This document shows positions 26,690 to 34,776 of a stretch of 64,000 nucleotides of DNA, in pieces. The notes under the pieces were generated by a model. It made no database searches and was not told where the DNA came from. It saw nothing but the letters and a program-made list of their open reading frames with translations. Origin of the DNA: Stenotrophomonas rhizophila (lineage in GTDB: Bacteria > Pseudomonadota > Gammaproteobacteria > Xanthomonadales > Xanthomonadaceae); assembly GCF_007667275.1 (NCBI RefSeq), contig NZ_VDQT01000004.1, positions 420,780-484,779 of the forward strand, written 5' to 3'. How positions within the stretch are numbered: position 1 is the first letter of the stretch; every line of letters starts with the position of its first letter. The position numbers and the translations under genes were made by a program.

Positions 26690-28971
26690 GGCAAAGTCTC
26701 GGCTGGAAGATCGGACTGCAGCGCCGCCGTAGCGGTGAACGTGGTGTTGCGCAGGCGCAGCGTGGGCTCGCCGGTCTGGTGGGTGAACCGCACCCGGCCG
26801 CTGCGCAGCCAGGTGGTGTCGCTCAGGCTGGCCTGCTGCACGCCGTGCAGGCGCAGGCTGGTATCGCCGGCATTGCCGACCTGTTCCAGGCGGCTGCCGC
26901 GGAGCTGGAAGGCCGGGCCGAAGGTGCTTTCATCGGTGCCGCCGCGGTAGAGGTTCACCAATGGGCCGTCGATCCGCTGGAACACCGAATCGACGATGTC
27001 CACGGTTTCGGCGTTGTAGGTGCCCAGGTCGTCGGTCTCGGCGGCCGCGGCGATCACGCTGCCGCTGATGTCGCGCACCGTCACCCCCTGCAGCCGGATC
27101 GACGCGGCGAACGTGCCCTTGCCGGTGTTGATCACATCGAAGGCCTTGTTGCTGCTCAGGTCGTGGATGCGGCTGTCGGCGATGTCCAGCGTGTAATCGA
27201 AGGCCTGGCTGCCCGGCGGCACGCGGATCACCGCATTGCCGGCGGCGTCCGGCGCCAGGCTGCCGTCGATGTCGAGCCCGGCCAGGCGCAGCGAACCGCC
27301 GGGGCGGATCTCGAACAGCGACGGCCGCGAAAAGCGCAGCGTGGCCTTGCCCTTGGCCGGACCCACCACGCTCAGCGGATGGTCCACCGCCAGCACCTGG
27401 CTGATGCGGTAATCGCCGGCCTGCAGCTGCAGGCGGTCGCCCGCGGCGCTGGCCGCCACCGCTGTCACCAGGGTGTCTTCGCCCGGCGCCACGCGCTGCT
27501 CGCGGCCGCTGTCCAGCGCGGTCCGGGTCAGCTGCTTGGGATACCACGCCACGCCGACCTGTTCGCGCGGAACCGGCGCCAGGTCGCGCGGTGCGCCGAC
27601 CTCGATGCCGGCCGGCGGATACAACAGCCCGTTGGCCGCGCGCTGCAGGGTGAGGCTACGGCCCTGCACGCCGTTGGGGAAACCGGGTGATGCCGTGGGG
27701 CTCTGCACGTTGCCGCTGAAGGCAATGCCGGAAAGGTCGCCCTGCGTGCGCAACAGCTCGCCGCTGCCATCGCCGACGAACAGGTTGTCGGCGAGCCTGC
27801 TGCGCACCGGCATGGCGTTGCGCTCCTCGTCCAGCCCGGCACCGAGGAACAGGTAACGCGCCTGCACGAAGCTGTTGTGGCGGATCAGCGCGTTGTCCAC
27901 CTGCTCATAGCGGTTGAGCGGTGCATCGCGGGTGCCGGCCATCACCGCCAGCGCCGCGGCGAAGCCGTCGCCGGCCACCCCTTCGAAGTAGTTGTCGCGC
28001 ACGATCTGGTCGCGGTTGATCACCCGCACCCCACCGGTGTGCGCCTTGCCGTTGCCCAGGAACACATTGCGCTCCACCACGTTGCCGTGGCCGTGGCGCA
28101 GCACCATCGAGCCGCGCGATTCCTTGAACACGTTGCCGCGGTAGAGGTTGCCGCCGGACTTGTTGGAGACGATCTCCACTTCGCCATCGCAGTGCTCGAA
28201 CCAGTTGTTCTCCACCACCGTGTTCGAGGCCGACTGCGAATCGTGGCTGGTGCCCACCCGGATGGTCTCGCCGCCGTTGCTGCCCAGGTTGGGGCGTGGC
28301 CCGAACCAGTTGTGGTCGATGCGGTGGCGGTTGTCCAGGCCGCTGGTGGCGTTGCGTACCACCACCAGGGTGGTGCCGGCGTTGGTCTTGCCCACCAGCT
28401 GGTTGTGGTCGAAGCGGTTGAAGCGGCCGTACATCGCCACCCAGTTGTCGGACTGGGCGCGGTCGGGCTTGCTATAGCCGTCAATCACGATCCCGGTAAC
28501 CCGGCTGTGCTCGGCCCAGGCCTTGGAGGAGCTGCGGAAGCTCACCACCTCGCCGCCCGGCGCCCAGCCATCGCGGAACACCAGGTTGGACACCTCCAGA
28601 TAGGCGCCGGCCAGCCGAAGCTGCGACTGCCCGCTGAGGATCACCTTGCCCGGGGTCTGGGCAGTCAGTCGAATTGGTTGACCAATTGTACCGGTGCCCG
28701 TCAGCAGCAGGTCCATATCCCGCCAGATCCCGTCAGCCAGAACGACGGTATCGCCCGGTTCAAGGCCCTTGGCAGCGGCAGCGTACCCAGCCGCGTCGTG
28801 CACAAGATACTCAGCCGACCAGGCAAACCCAGGGCAGAGGAGCAGTGCCAGAATGGTAGGGGCGGTTCCCAAACGCCCGCCCGTACGGCCCATCGGCGCT
28901 TTAACGCACGGACCCCACCAACGCCAACGCTTCACCGCCTTACCCTGACCCACATCATGTTGCTGTGCCAC
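26686..28971 (-). CDS. Alginate lyase, polysaccharide lyase family 6
   Basis: A two-domain PL6 lyase, 761 residues from the GTG at 28971. The right-handed beta-helix core spans about residues 55-440; with this numbering Lys271 (VSNKSGGN) and Arg292 (MVLRHGHGN) match the catalytic pair of chondroitinase B, including the 21-residue spacing. A second beta-helix-like domain follows to the end. The hydrophobic signal region is residues about 38-53 (ILALLLCPGFAWSA). The GTG at 28971 has a strong GGGAGGG site, but the ATG at 28893 gives a normal-length signal peptide. The first 40 codons lie in a dispersed repeat, an unusual start. Confidence 0.9.
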   Translation of the reverse strand: MAQQHDVGQGKAVKRWRWWGPCVKAPMGRTGGRLGTAPTILALLLCPGFAWSAEYLVHDAAGYAAAAKGLEPGDTVVLADGIWRDMDLLLTGTGTIGQPIRLTAQTPGKVILSGQSQLRLAGAYLEVSNLVFRDGWAPGGEVVSFRSSSKAWAEHSRVTGIVIDGYSKPDRAQSDNWVAMYGRFNRFDHNQLVGKTNAGTTLVVVRNATSGLDNRHRIDHNWFGPRPNLGSNGGETIRVGTSHDSQSASNTVVENNWFEHCDGEVEIVSNKSGGNLYRGNVFKESRGSMVLRHGHGNVVERNVFLGNGKAHTGGVRVINRDQIVRDNYFEGVAGDGFAAALAVMAGTRDAPLNRYEQVDNALIRHNSFVQARYLFLGAGLDEERNAMPVRSRLADNLFVGDGSGELLRTQGDLSGIAFSGNVQSPTASPGFPNGVQGRSLTLQRAANGLLYPPAGIEVGAPRDLAPVPREQVGVAWYPKQLTRTALDSGREQRVAPGEDTLVTAVAASAAGDRLQLQAGDYRISQVLAVDHPLSVVGPAKGKATLRFSRPSLFEIRPGGSLRLAGLDIDGSLAPDAAGNAVIRVPPGSQAFDYTLDIADSRIHDLSSNKAFDVINTGKGTFAASIRLQGVTVRDISGSVIAAAAETDDLGTYNAETVDIVDSVFQRIDGPLVNLYRGGTDESTFGPAFQLRGSRLEQVGNAGDTSLRLHGVQQASLSDTTWLRSGRVRFTHQTGEPTLRLRNTTFTATAALQSDLPAETLP
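28672..28687. promoter_or_regulatory. UxuR/ExuR-like palindrome inside the PL6 gene
   Basis: AATTGGT-TG-ACCAATT is a perfect inverted repeat with a two-base centre and closely resembles the known UxuR/ExuR GntR-type operator. It lies about 205 bases inside the PL6 frame counted from 28893. The codons that build it (ATT, GGT, CAA, CCA, ATT) all end in A or T, against the strong G/C-ending habit of the gene, so the palindrome seems selected. The FadR-type regulator encoded at 32185 is the obvious candidate to bind it. Confidence 0.55.
28855..28939 (+). repeat. Dispersed 85-bp repeat, copy 2, at the 5' end of the PL6 gene
   Basis: Begins GGTAGGGGCGGT and ends TTCACCGCC. It aligns along its length with copy 1 (15582-15668) and with the two copies near 34.6-34.9 kb. 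Here it is embedded, on the opposite strand, in the first codons of the PL6 lyase gene and contains the candidate ATG start at 28891-28893. Whether it is a chance insertion that was kept in frame, or part of the leader, is open. Confidence 0.75.
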
Positions 28972-29057
28972 CGGCTAACCCTCCCAGATCACCATGGACG
29001 CCAACGCGAGTCCGGATGGTAACAGCCTCCACCGCGCAACAGTCAACCAGAATCGCA

Positions 29058-29201
29058 TACCACTTTAGACGCATCTGGTAAGCGCTTTGCGCAAAATCCT
29101 GCTGCATCCGCACATAAAAGTGGTCCTAACTGGTCTAGGTGCATCACCGGGGTAGACTTTAGTACCAATTCATTGACATTGGTCTTCCAACCGTGAATCT
29201 T
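29058..29201. promoter_or_regulatory. Divergent alginate control region with receptor promoter and operators
   Basis: A -35 box TTGACA (29173-29178) and a -10 candidate AATCTT (29196-29201), 17 bases apart, face the receptor gene. An inverted repeat ACCAAT-N8-ATTGGT (29164-29183) overlaps the -35. Further left are AAGCGCTT (29080-29087), the core of many LacI-type operators, TACCA-N13-TGGTA (29058-29080) and two TGGTC words ten bases apart (29121 and 29131). On the minus strand TTGACT (29041-29046) may be the -35 of the lyase operon. The region from 28972 to 29251 holds no gene. Confidence 0.5.
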
Positions 29202-29251
29202 CCGGATCGAATCCGTGTAGTCGGACGATCCATCCTGGGAGGGAGATCACG

Positions 29252-32143
29252 ATGTTGCATGACCGCCGTACGGCCTCGCCACGAGGCCTCCGCCACACCG
29301 CGCTGCACAGCGCGCTGTTCTACGCCCTGTGCGCTACTGCGGCCGTGCCGCTGGTGCACGCGCAGGACGCCGCCCCGGCCACCGCGCCAGGCCAGCAGGC
29401 CACCACGCTCGACCAGGTCCAGGTGACCGGTACCCGCGGCACCATCCAGACCTCGATCGACAAGAAACGCGAGGAGACCGTGGTTTCCGATGTGCTGTCG
29501 GCGGAAGACATCGGCGACCTGCCGGCGCTGTCCATCGGCGAAGCCATCGAAACCATCACCGGCGCGTCCACCCACCGCGAAAAGGGCGGCGCCTCGGAAA
29601 TCTCGATCCGCGGGCTGGGCCCGTTCCTGGGCTCGTCCACCTTCAACGGGCGCGAGGCCACCAACGGCAGCGGCGACCGCTCGGTGAACTTCAATCAGTT
29701 CCCGTCGGAGCTGATCAACACCGTGGCGATCTACAAGACCCAGCGCGCCGACTTCGTCGAAGGCGGCGTCGCCGGCACGGTCAACATGGAAACCGTCAAA
29801 CCGCTGGAGTACGGCAAGCAGACCATCCAGCTGGACGGCCGCGGCACCTGGCAGGAGTACGACGACCGCCTCAAGGACGGCGATGGCGTGGGCTGGCGCG
29901 GTACCGCCAGCTACATCGACCAGTTCGAGTTCAGCAACGGCGGCAAGCTGGGCGTGTCGCTTGGCCTGCAGGCGCTGGAAGGCAGCAACCCGGAAGAAAT
30001 GTTCTCCAGCAGCACCACGTGGGCCGCCTGCGATGGCCGCGAAGTGGTCGGTGCCACCCGCAACTGCACCCAGGTCAACGGCAACGACGTCGCCAACGGC
30101 GCGCCGTACTACCTGGTGCCCGGCAGCCGCCTGTACCGCCAGTTCATCGAACACGACAAGCGCGATTCACAGTTCGGCGCGCTGCAGTGGCGGCCCAACG
30201 ACGCGGTCGAGGTCAACCTGGATTACCAGCACTCCAAGCGCGACTACACCGAAGACCGCTCCGACCTCACGCTGTCGTCGATGATGCGCAACATCAACAA
30301 CCGCGTGGTCAGCGATGACGGTGCGTTGCTCAGCCACACCGGCAGCACCACCATCGATTCCACCGGCAATTTCCTCGAGCGCAACGAGGAATACACCGGC
30401 GGTGGCCTGAACCTGATCGTGCGGCCCAGCCCGGCGTGGATGCTGTCCACCGACCTGTCCTACTCCAATACCGAACGCTCGCAGATTGAACGTTCCACCC
30501 GCCTGCGCGCCGGCCGTACCGACATCAACGGCAATCCGGTGGCGGGGATCAAGAACACCCGCTACGTGGACTACACCTACGACTACAGCGGCGACGTACC
30601 CAGCATCCATCTGGATCCGGCGTTCGACGTCAACAACCCGGACAACTTCACCGATTCGGCGCTGGTCCGGCGCCGCCAGCAGGACCGCGAGCACACCATC
30701 CGTGCCGGCCGCTTCGATGCGGCGTTTACTCCGGAAAGCGGCTTCTTCACCGCGCTGAAGGGTGGCCTGCGGCGTTCCGAAGCGACCTACACCGATTTCA
30801 CCGACACCGTGGATGTCACCACCACCAATGTCGCTGCGATCCGCGCCGCCAACCGCGCATGCCGCCAGGCCTTCCCGCAGGACGACTTCCTGGCCAATGC
30901 CAGCGGCAACACCATCGACCAGTGGGCCACCTTCGACAGCCGCTGTCTGTTCAAGGCCTTCACCGGCGCCGACGACACCGGCCTGAGCGCGGACCTGCGC
31001 GACCCGGCCAACAACGACGTGACCGAGAAGACCAGCGCCGTCTACCTGATGGGCGACTACAGCAGCGAATGGTTCGGCGTGCCGGTCACCGGCAACATCG
31101 GCGTACGCTGGGTGCATACCGACGTGCGGTCGATGGGCCTGCGCAGCGGGCTGGACGTGGTCAACAACCCCGACGGCACCGTGACCCTGCGGCCCACCGG
31201 CGACTTCACCCGGCAGGTGCTCAAGTCCAGCAACAACGAGTGGCTGCCCAGCTTCAACGCCGCCTTCGAACTACGCCCGGACCTGCTGCTGCGCGTGGCC
31301 GCCTACCGTGCGATGTCGCGTCCGGATTTGGCCGCGCTGGGTTACGGCCGCAGCTTCAACCTGGACGAGGTGGACACCGAGTTCGGCAGCGTCGCCGACG
31401 CGCTGGGCAACATCACCGCCACCGGCAACCCGCGCGCCACCCCGCTGATGTCGTGGAATGCCGATGTGTCGCTGGAGTGGTACGCCAACGCCGATTCCAT
31501 GCTCTCCACCGCCGTGTACTACAAGCAGTTCAACGGCGGCTCGGTGCCGGTGGTGGTGGGTGAGGCGTTCGACATCGATGGCGTGAGCGTGACCGTGCCG
31601 GTCGAGCAGCTGGCCACCAGTGACCAGAAGAGCGACCTGATCGGCTTCGAGCTGACCGGCTCGCACGCCTTCTCCTACCTGCCGGGCATCTTCTCCGGGC
31701 TGGGCGTGAAGGCCAGCTACAACTACGCCCATTCCAACTTCAAGACCGAAGACCTGCGCCTGGGCGAGTCCACCGACCCGGCCACCGGCCTGGTCACCCC
31801 GGGCATCGTGGAGCCGGCCAACATCTTCGGCCTGTCCAAGCACGTGGCCTCGGCGCAGGTGTACTGGGGCCTGGGCAAGCTGGACCTGCAGGCGATCTAC
31901 AAGTACCGCTCCGACTACTACCAGCAGTTCGTTGGCGACCCCGCGCAGAACCGTTATGTCCGCGACAATGGCTCGCTCGACTTCCGCGCCACCTACAAGG
32001 TCAACAGGAACCTGTCGGTATCGCTGTCGGCCAGCAACCTCACTGACGAGCCCCGGGTGTCGGATATGCCCATCCTGGGCAGCTTCCGCGAGTACACCAC
32101 CTACGGGCGGCGGTATTATCTCGGGGTACGCTACCGGTTCTAA
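29252..32143 (+). CDS. TonB-dependent receptor, probable alginate oligomer importer
   Basis: A 963-residue outer-membrane receptor. Residues about 1-38 are a signal peptide (VPLVHAQ). A plug domain follows with TTLDQVQVTGTR near its start (TonB-box region) and SEISIRGLGPFL, then a beta-barrel that ends in YYLGVRYRF with the terminal Phe needed for outer-membrane insertion. The size and the plug words EAIETITGAS and INTVAIYKTQRADFVEGG fit receptors of carbohydrate utilisation loci. It is divergent from the alginate lyase operon. A GGGAGGGAGA ribosome site precedes the ATG. Confidence 0.9.
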   Translation: MLHDRRTASPRGLRHTALHSALFYALCATAAVPLVHAQDAAPATAPGQQATTLDQVQVTGTRGTIQTSIDKKREETVVSDVLSAEDIGDLPALSIGEAIETITGASTHREKGGASEISIRGLGPFLGSSTFNGREATNGSGDRSVNFNQFPSELINTVAIYKTQRADFVEGGVAGTVNMETVKPLEYGKQTIQLDGRGTWQEYDDRLKDGDGVGWRGTASYIDQFEFSNGGKLGVSLGLQALEGSNPEEMFSSSTTWAACDGREVVGATRNCTQVNGNDVANGAPYYLVPGSRLYRQFIEHDKRDSQFGALQWRPNDAVEVNLDYQHSKRDYTEDRSDLTLSSMMRNINNRVVSDDGALLSHTGSTTIDSTGNFLERNEEYTGGGLNLIVRPSPAWMLSTDLSYSNTERSQIERSTRLRAGRTDINGNPVAGIKNTRYVDYTYDYSGDVPSIHLDPAFDVNNPDNFTDSALVRRRQQDREHTIRAGRFDAAFTPESGFFTALKGGLRRSEATYTDFTDTVDVTTTNVAAIRAANRACRQAFPQDDFLANASGNTIDQWATFDSRCLFKAFTGADDTGLSADLRDPANNDVTEKTSAVYLMGDYSSEWFGVPVTGNIGVRWVHTDVRSMGLRSGLDVVNNPDGTVTLRPTGDFTRQVLKSSNNEWLPSFNAAFELRPDLLLRVAAYRAMSRPDLAALGYGRSFNLDEVDTEFGSVADALGNITATGNPRATPLMSWNADVSLEWYANADSMLSTAVYYKQFNGGSVPVVVGEAFDIDGVSVTVPVEQLATSDQKSDLIGFELTGSHAFSYLPGIFSGLGVKASYNYAHSNFKTEDLRLGESTDPATGLVTPGIVEPANIFGLSKHVASAQVYWGLGKLDLQAIYKYRSDYYQQFVGDPAQNRYVRDNGSLDFRATYKVNRNLSVSLSASNLTDEPRVSDMPILGSFREYTTYGRRYYLGVRYRF

Positions 32144-32184
32144 ACGAGCGTGATGGTCCCCAGCCACCGTACAGCCAGGCCTTG

Positions 32185-32931
32185 ATGATGTCCGAACCCC
32201 GCCTTTACCAGTCCATTGCCGCCGAAATCGTCGCGCTGATCGAGAAGGGCGAATTCCCGCCCGGCTCGCGCCTGCCCGGCGAACGCGACCTGGCCGAACG
32301 GCTGGGAGTGAGCCGGGTGACCGTGCGCGAGGCGGAGATCGCACTGGAAGCGCAGGGCCTGATCACCATCAAGACCGGCTCGGGCGTGTATGTGAAGGCG
32401 CGCCCGTCGGCGGCGCCGGGGGCATTGCCGGACGTCTCGGCCTTCGACCTCACCGCCGCGCGGGCGGTGATCGAAGCCGAGGCGGCGGCGATGGCGGCCA
32501 GCCGCATCACCGATGCCGAAGTGGACATGCTGGAAGGCCTGATCGCGGCCATGACCGACCCGGCGTCGACCGAGGCGGCGGCCAGCGAGGCCGACCGCCA
32601 GTTCCACCTGGCCATCGCGCGGATTGCCGGAAACCCGGTGGTGGAGCACTGCGTGCAGCTGATCTGGCGCATGCGCAACGAGCTGCCGCGCGTGCGCCAG
32701 GTGTATGCCAACGTGTGCCACAACGACGGCGACACCCGCAACGACGAACACACCGCCATCCTCGATGGCCTGCGCCAGCGCGACCCGGGCGCGGCCCGCA
32801 CCGCCATGCGCAATCATTTCCAGCGGCTGTTCGAATCGATGCTGGAAGCTACGGAAAATGAAGCGCTGGCGGAGATCCGCCGGCGCACCCAGCAGGACCG
32901 CGAGCGGTTCCTGGCTGCTACCGCCCGTTGA
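32185..32931 (+). CDS. GntR family regulator, FadR subfamily
   Basis: A 248-residue transcription factor. The N-terminal winged helix-turn-helix has PPGSRLPGERDLAERLGVSR and the wing GLITIKTGSGVYV. The C-terminal all-helical FCD domain carries the metal-binding Asp and His residues typical of this group (DRQFHLAIARIAGNP, RNDEHTAILDGL, MRNHFQ). It begins 41 bases after the receptor gene, so the two may be co-transcribed. It is the likely repressor of the alginate genes, released by a pathway intermediate such as KDG or DEH. Three starts are adjacent (TTG 32182, ATG 32185 and 32188). Confidence 0.9.
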   Translation: MMSEPRLYQSIAAEIVALIEKGEFPPGSRLPGERDLAERLGVSRVTVREAEIALEAQGLITIKTGSGVYVKARPSAAPGALPDVSAFDLTAARAVIEAEAAAMAASRITDAEVDMLEGLIAAMTDPASTEAAASEADRQFHLAIARIAGNPVVEHCVQLIWRMRNELPRVRQVYANVCHNDGDTRNDEHTAILDGLRQRDPGAARTAMRNHFQRLFESMLEATENEALAEIRRRTQQDRERFLAATAR

Positions 32932-32937
32932 TGGATC

Positions 32938-32961
32938 CAGCCACGCAGGGCGTGGCTCTAC
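32938..32961 (-). repeat. SMAG palindrome
   Basis: A GTAG-headed hairpin on the minus strand (AGCCACGC/GCGTGGCT), seven bases after the stop of the GntR gene. It belongs to the same sequence subfamily as those at 5319-5402 and 11252-11276 and probably marks the end of the alginate locus transcript. Confidence 0.85.
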
Positions 32962-33005
32962 CGGCGTGGTGGCACAATGCCAACCAGCACCCTACGGGGC
33001 GCCGA

Positions 33006-33395
33006 TCATTCCCCCTGGTACTGCTTTTCTTCCACCAGCTGCGAACCGGCCAGCCGGTTGATCTCGTTCTTCACCTTCGAGCGTTCGCCGTTGGTGCCAT
33101 ATACGCCACGCGCCAGCTGGATGAACTGATCATCGAACACCTGCTTCGCTTCCTTGTCGCGCAGCTGGTCCTGGATGTCCCACATCTGCACGTTGATGTC
33201 CTTGAGCCGCGCCTTGAGCGGCTCCAGCCCCGGCTGCGCGGCCAGCAGCTCCTGCCACAGCGGCAGCAGGCCTTCCAGTTCGGTGCGCACATTGGCCACC
33301 TTGCCCGCATCGGTGATGCGTTCGGCCTTGATTTCCAGGATGGTGATCTTGTCGATCAGCTCGCCAATCGACACCGGGGTCAGGATCGCGTCCAC
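33006..33395 (-). CDS. DUF6165 family protein
   Basis: A 129-residue soluble, mostly helical protein. The N-terminal VSIGELIDKITILEIKAERI and the motif LKDINVQMWDIQDQLRDKE are typical of the DUF6165 family, found near sugar-modification genes in other bacteria; no function is known. The start is a GTG at 33395. It converges with the GntR gene and is separated from it by a SMAG element. A further SMAG lies just upstream at 33447. Confidence 0.85.
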   Translation of the reverse strand: MDAILTPVSIGELIDKITILEIKAERITDAGKVANVRTELEGLLPLWQELLAAQPGLEPLKARLKDINVQMWDIQDQLRDKEAKQVFDDQFIQLARGVYGTNGERSKVKNEINRLAGSQLVEEKQYQGE

Positions 33396-33446
33396 GCCAT
33401 TCTCGCTGCAGGTCAGTCAGGACCGACATGATAGCGCGGCCCGTCC

Positions 33447-33470
33447 GTAGCGCCGGCCGTTGGCCGGCAG
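33447..33470 (+). repeat. SMAG palindrome
   Basis: A single GTAG-headed hairpin with GCCGGCC/GGCCGGC stem in the divergent gap (33396-33650) between the DUF6165 gene and the porin gene. Nothing else is recognised in that gap apart from the AGGAAACAGGG ribosome site near 33634. Confidence 0.85.
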
Positions 33471-33650
33471 AGCGGTGCAGGGAGCCATGGGTTGGCAGGA
33501 TTCCACTGCAGCTTTTACACCGAATTTGCGCGGAGTGCGGCCGCGCCACATGGCGCCTTTACGCCTGCCCTCACCACACTACGCACCTCGACGGCGCGGC
33601 CGTTTTCTTGAGTGGTGGATGTGGTGGCAATACAGGAAACAGGGCGCAGC

Positions 33651-34325
33651 GTGCGCCGGATCGGTGGTCTGGTGCTCGGCCTGGCGCTGAGTGGCGCGGC
33701 ATCTGCCGCCGTGAGCGGCAACGCCACGTTGACCACGGACTACGTGTGGCGCGGCAGTTCGCAGACCCTGGAAGATCCCACCGTGCAGGCCGGCGTCAAG
33801 CTGGGCAGCGAATCAGGCTGGTATGCGTCGGTATGGGGGTCGGGGGTGTCGTTCGAGCCGGACGTGGGCGCGCGCAGCGAGTTCGACATCGTGGCCGGGT
33901 GGGGCGGCCAGCTGGCGCCGGACTGGGCACTGGACGTCAACCTCACCCGTTACCTGTACCCGTCCACCAGCGTGGACCTGGACTGGACCGAGCTCAACAG
34001 CACCCTGACCTGGAAGGAGCGTTACTGGGTGAGCGTCGGCGTTTCCGACGATGCGTTGGCCAGCGGCACCACCGGCACCTATGCGCAGATTGGCGCGCGG
34101 CTGCCGCTGGGCGAGCAGTGGCGGATCGAAGGCGCGGTGGGCCAGTACTGGCTCGACAGCGCGTATGCCGACGATTACCTGCATGGCCAGCTCAGCGCCA
34201 TCTGGAACGTGCACGGACCGTGGGAGCTGCGCCTGACCGCGCACGACACCGATGGCGCGGCGAAGCGACTGTTCGGAAGCAACGCCGGGTCGCGCGTGGA
34301 GTTCGCCATACAGACCACGTTCTGA
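33651..34325 (+). CDS. TorF-like putative porin (Gcw_chp family)
   Basis: A 224-residue outer-membrane beta-barrel. The GTG at 33651 is chosen because it follows AGGAAACAGGG and gives a compact signal peptide (RRIGGLVLGLALSGAASA). The mature start VSGNATLTTDYVWRGSSQT is the hallmark of the Gcw_chp/TorF family, and the chain alternates polar and aromatic residues and ends in Phe. In-frame GTGs at 33612-33624 are alternatives. Family members are thought to be porins; the solute is unknown. Confidence 0.85.
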   Translation: MRRIGGLVLGLALSGAASAAVSGNATLTTDYVWRGSSQTLEDPTVQAGVKLGSESGWYASVWGSGVSFEPDVGARSEFDIVAGWGGQLAPDWALDVNLTRYLYPSTSVDLDWTELNSTLTWKERYWVSVGVSDDALASGTTGTYAQIGARLPLGEQWRIEGAVGQYWLDSAYADDYLHGQLSAIWNVHGPWELRLTAHDTDGAAKRLFGSNAGSRVEFAIQTTF

Positions 34326-34429
34326 ACCACCGGCGCTGCTGGAAACCGCGCTTCTCCGGCAAAGGTCATGCCCAACCGGGGTACCCACCCGCGCGTGCGG
34401 TCGATAGGGATGCGACCCTACCCATGCGG

Positions 34430-34600
34430 GCGCCATGCCGGCCATGCCGGCCATGCCGGGCCATGCCGGGCCATGCCGACCATGCCGACCATGCTGGGCC
34501 ATGCCGGCCATGCCGGCCATGCCGGTCATGCCGGGCCATGCCGGTCTAGTCGGCAATGCCGGCAATGTCGGCCACGCCCGCCATGCCGGTCATGTCGGCC
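34430..34600 (+). repeat. GCCATGCCG-type minisatellite
   Basis: About 170 bases of imperfect tandem units of 9 or 10 bases based on GCCATGCCG(G), with variants such as GACCATGCC and GGTCATGCC. More units (GCCGGTCAC, GCCGGCCAT, GCCCGCCAC) follow between the two 130-bp copies at 34733-34776. All three frames are open in places but the peptide is only M/P/A/G/H repeats. The array lies between the porin gene and yehS. Together with the 130-bp duplication it fills the 544-base gap 34326-34869. Confidence 0.85.
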
Positions 34601-34602
34601 AG

Positions 34603-34732
34603 GCCGGGGCGCTGGCCCGGTAGGGTCGGTTCCCAAACGACCGCCGATACGCTCGATCGGCGCTTTAACGCATGGACCCCGATCGAAGAACCGCTCTACG
34701 CGCCACGAACGCGCAGCGTCAAACCCTTCAGG
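34603..34732 (+). repeat. 130-bp duplicated block, left copy, with dispersed repeat copy 3
   Basis: This block is almost identical to 34777-34906, offset by exactly 174 bases. It contains copy 3 of the 85-bp dispersed repeat (34619-34703) and then 36 bases that match the 3' end of yehS, including a TAG in place of its stop codon. It is therefore a detached remnant of the yehS end. The two copies differ mainly in the loop of the central stem and just before the yehS part. Confidence 0.88.
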
Positions 34733-34776
34733 TCGGTTTTGCCGGTCACGCCGGCCATGCCCGCCACGCCCGCCAT

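Noticed and set aside
34440..34620. A short coding gene in the GCCATGCCG array
   Set aside because: The open frames only reflect the repeat period; peptide is low complexity and there is no ribosome site.
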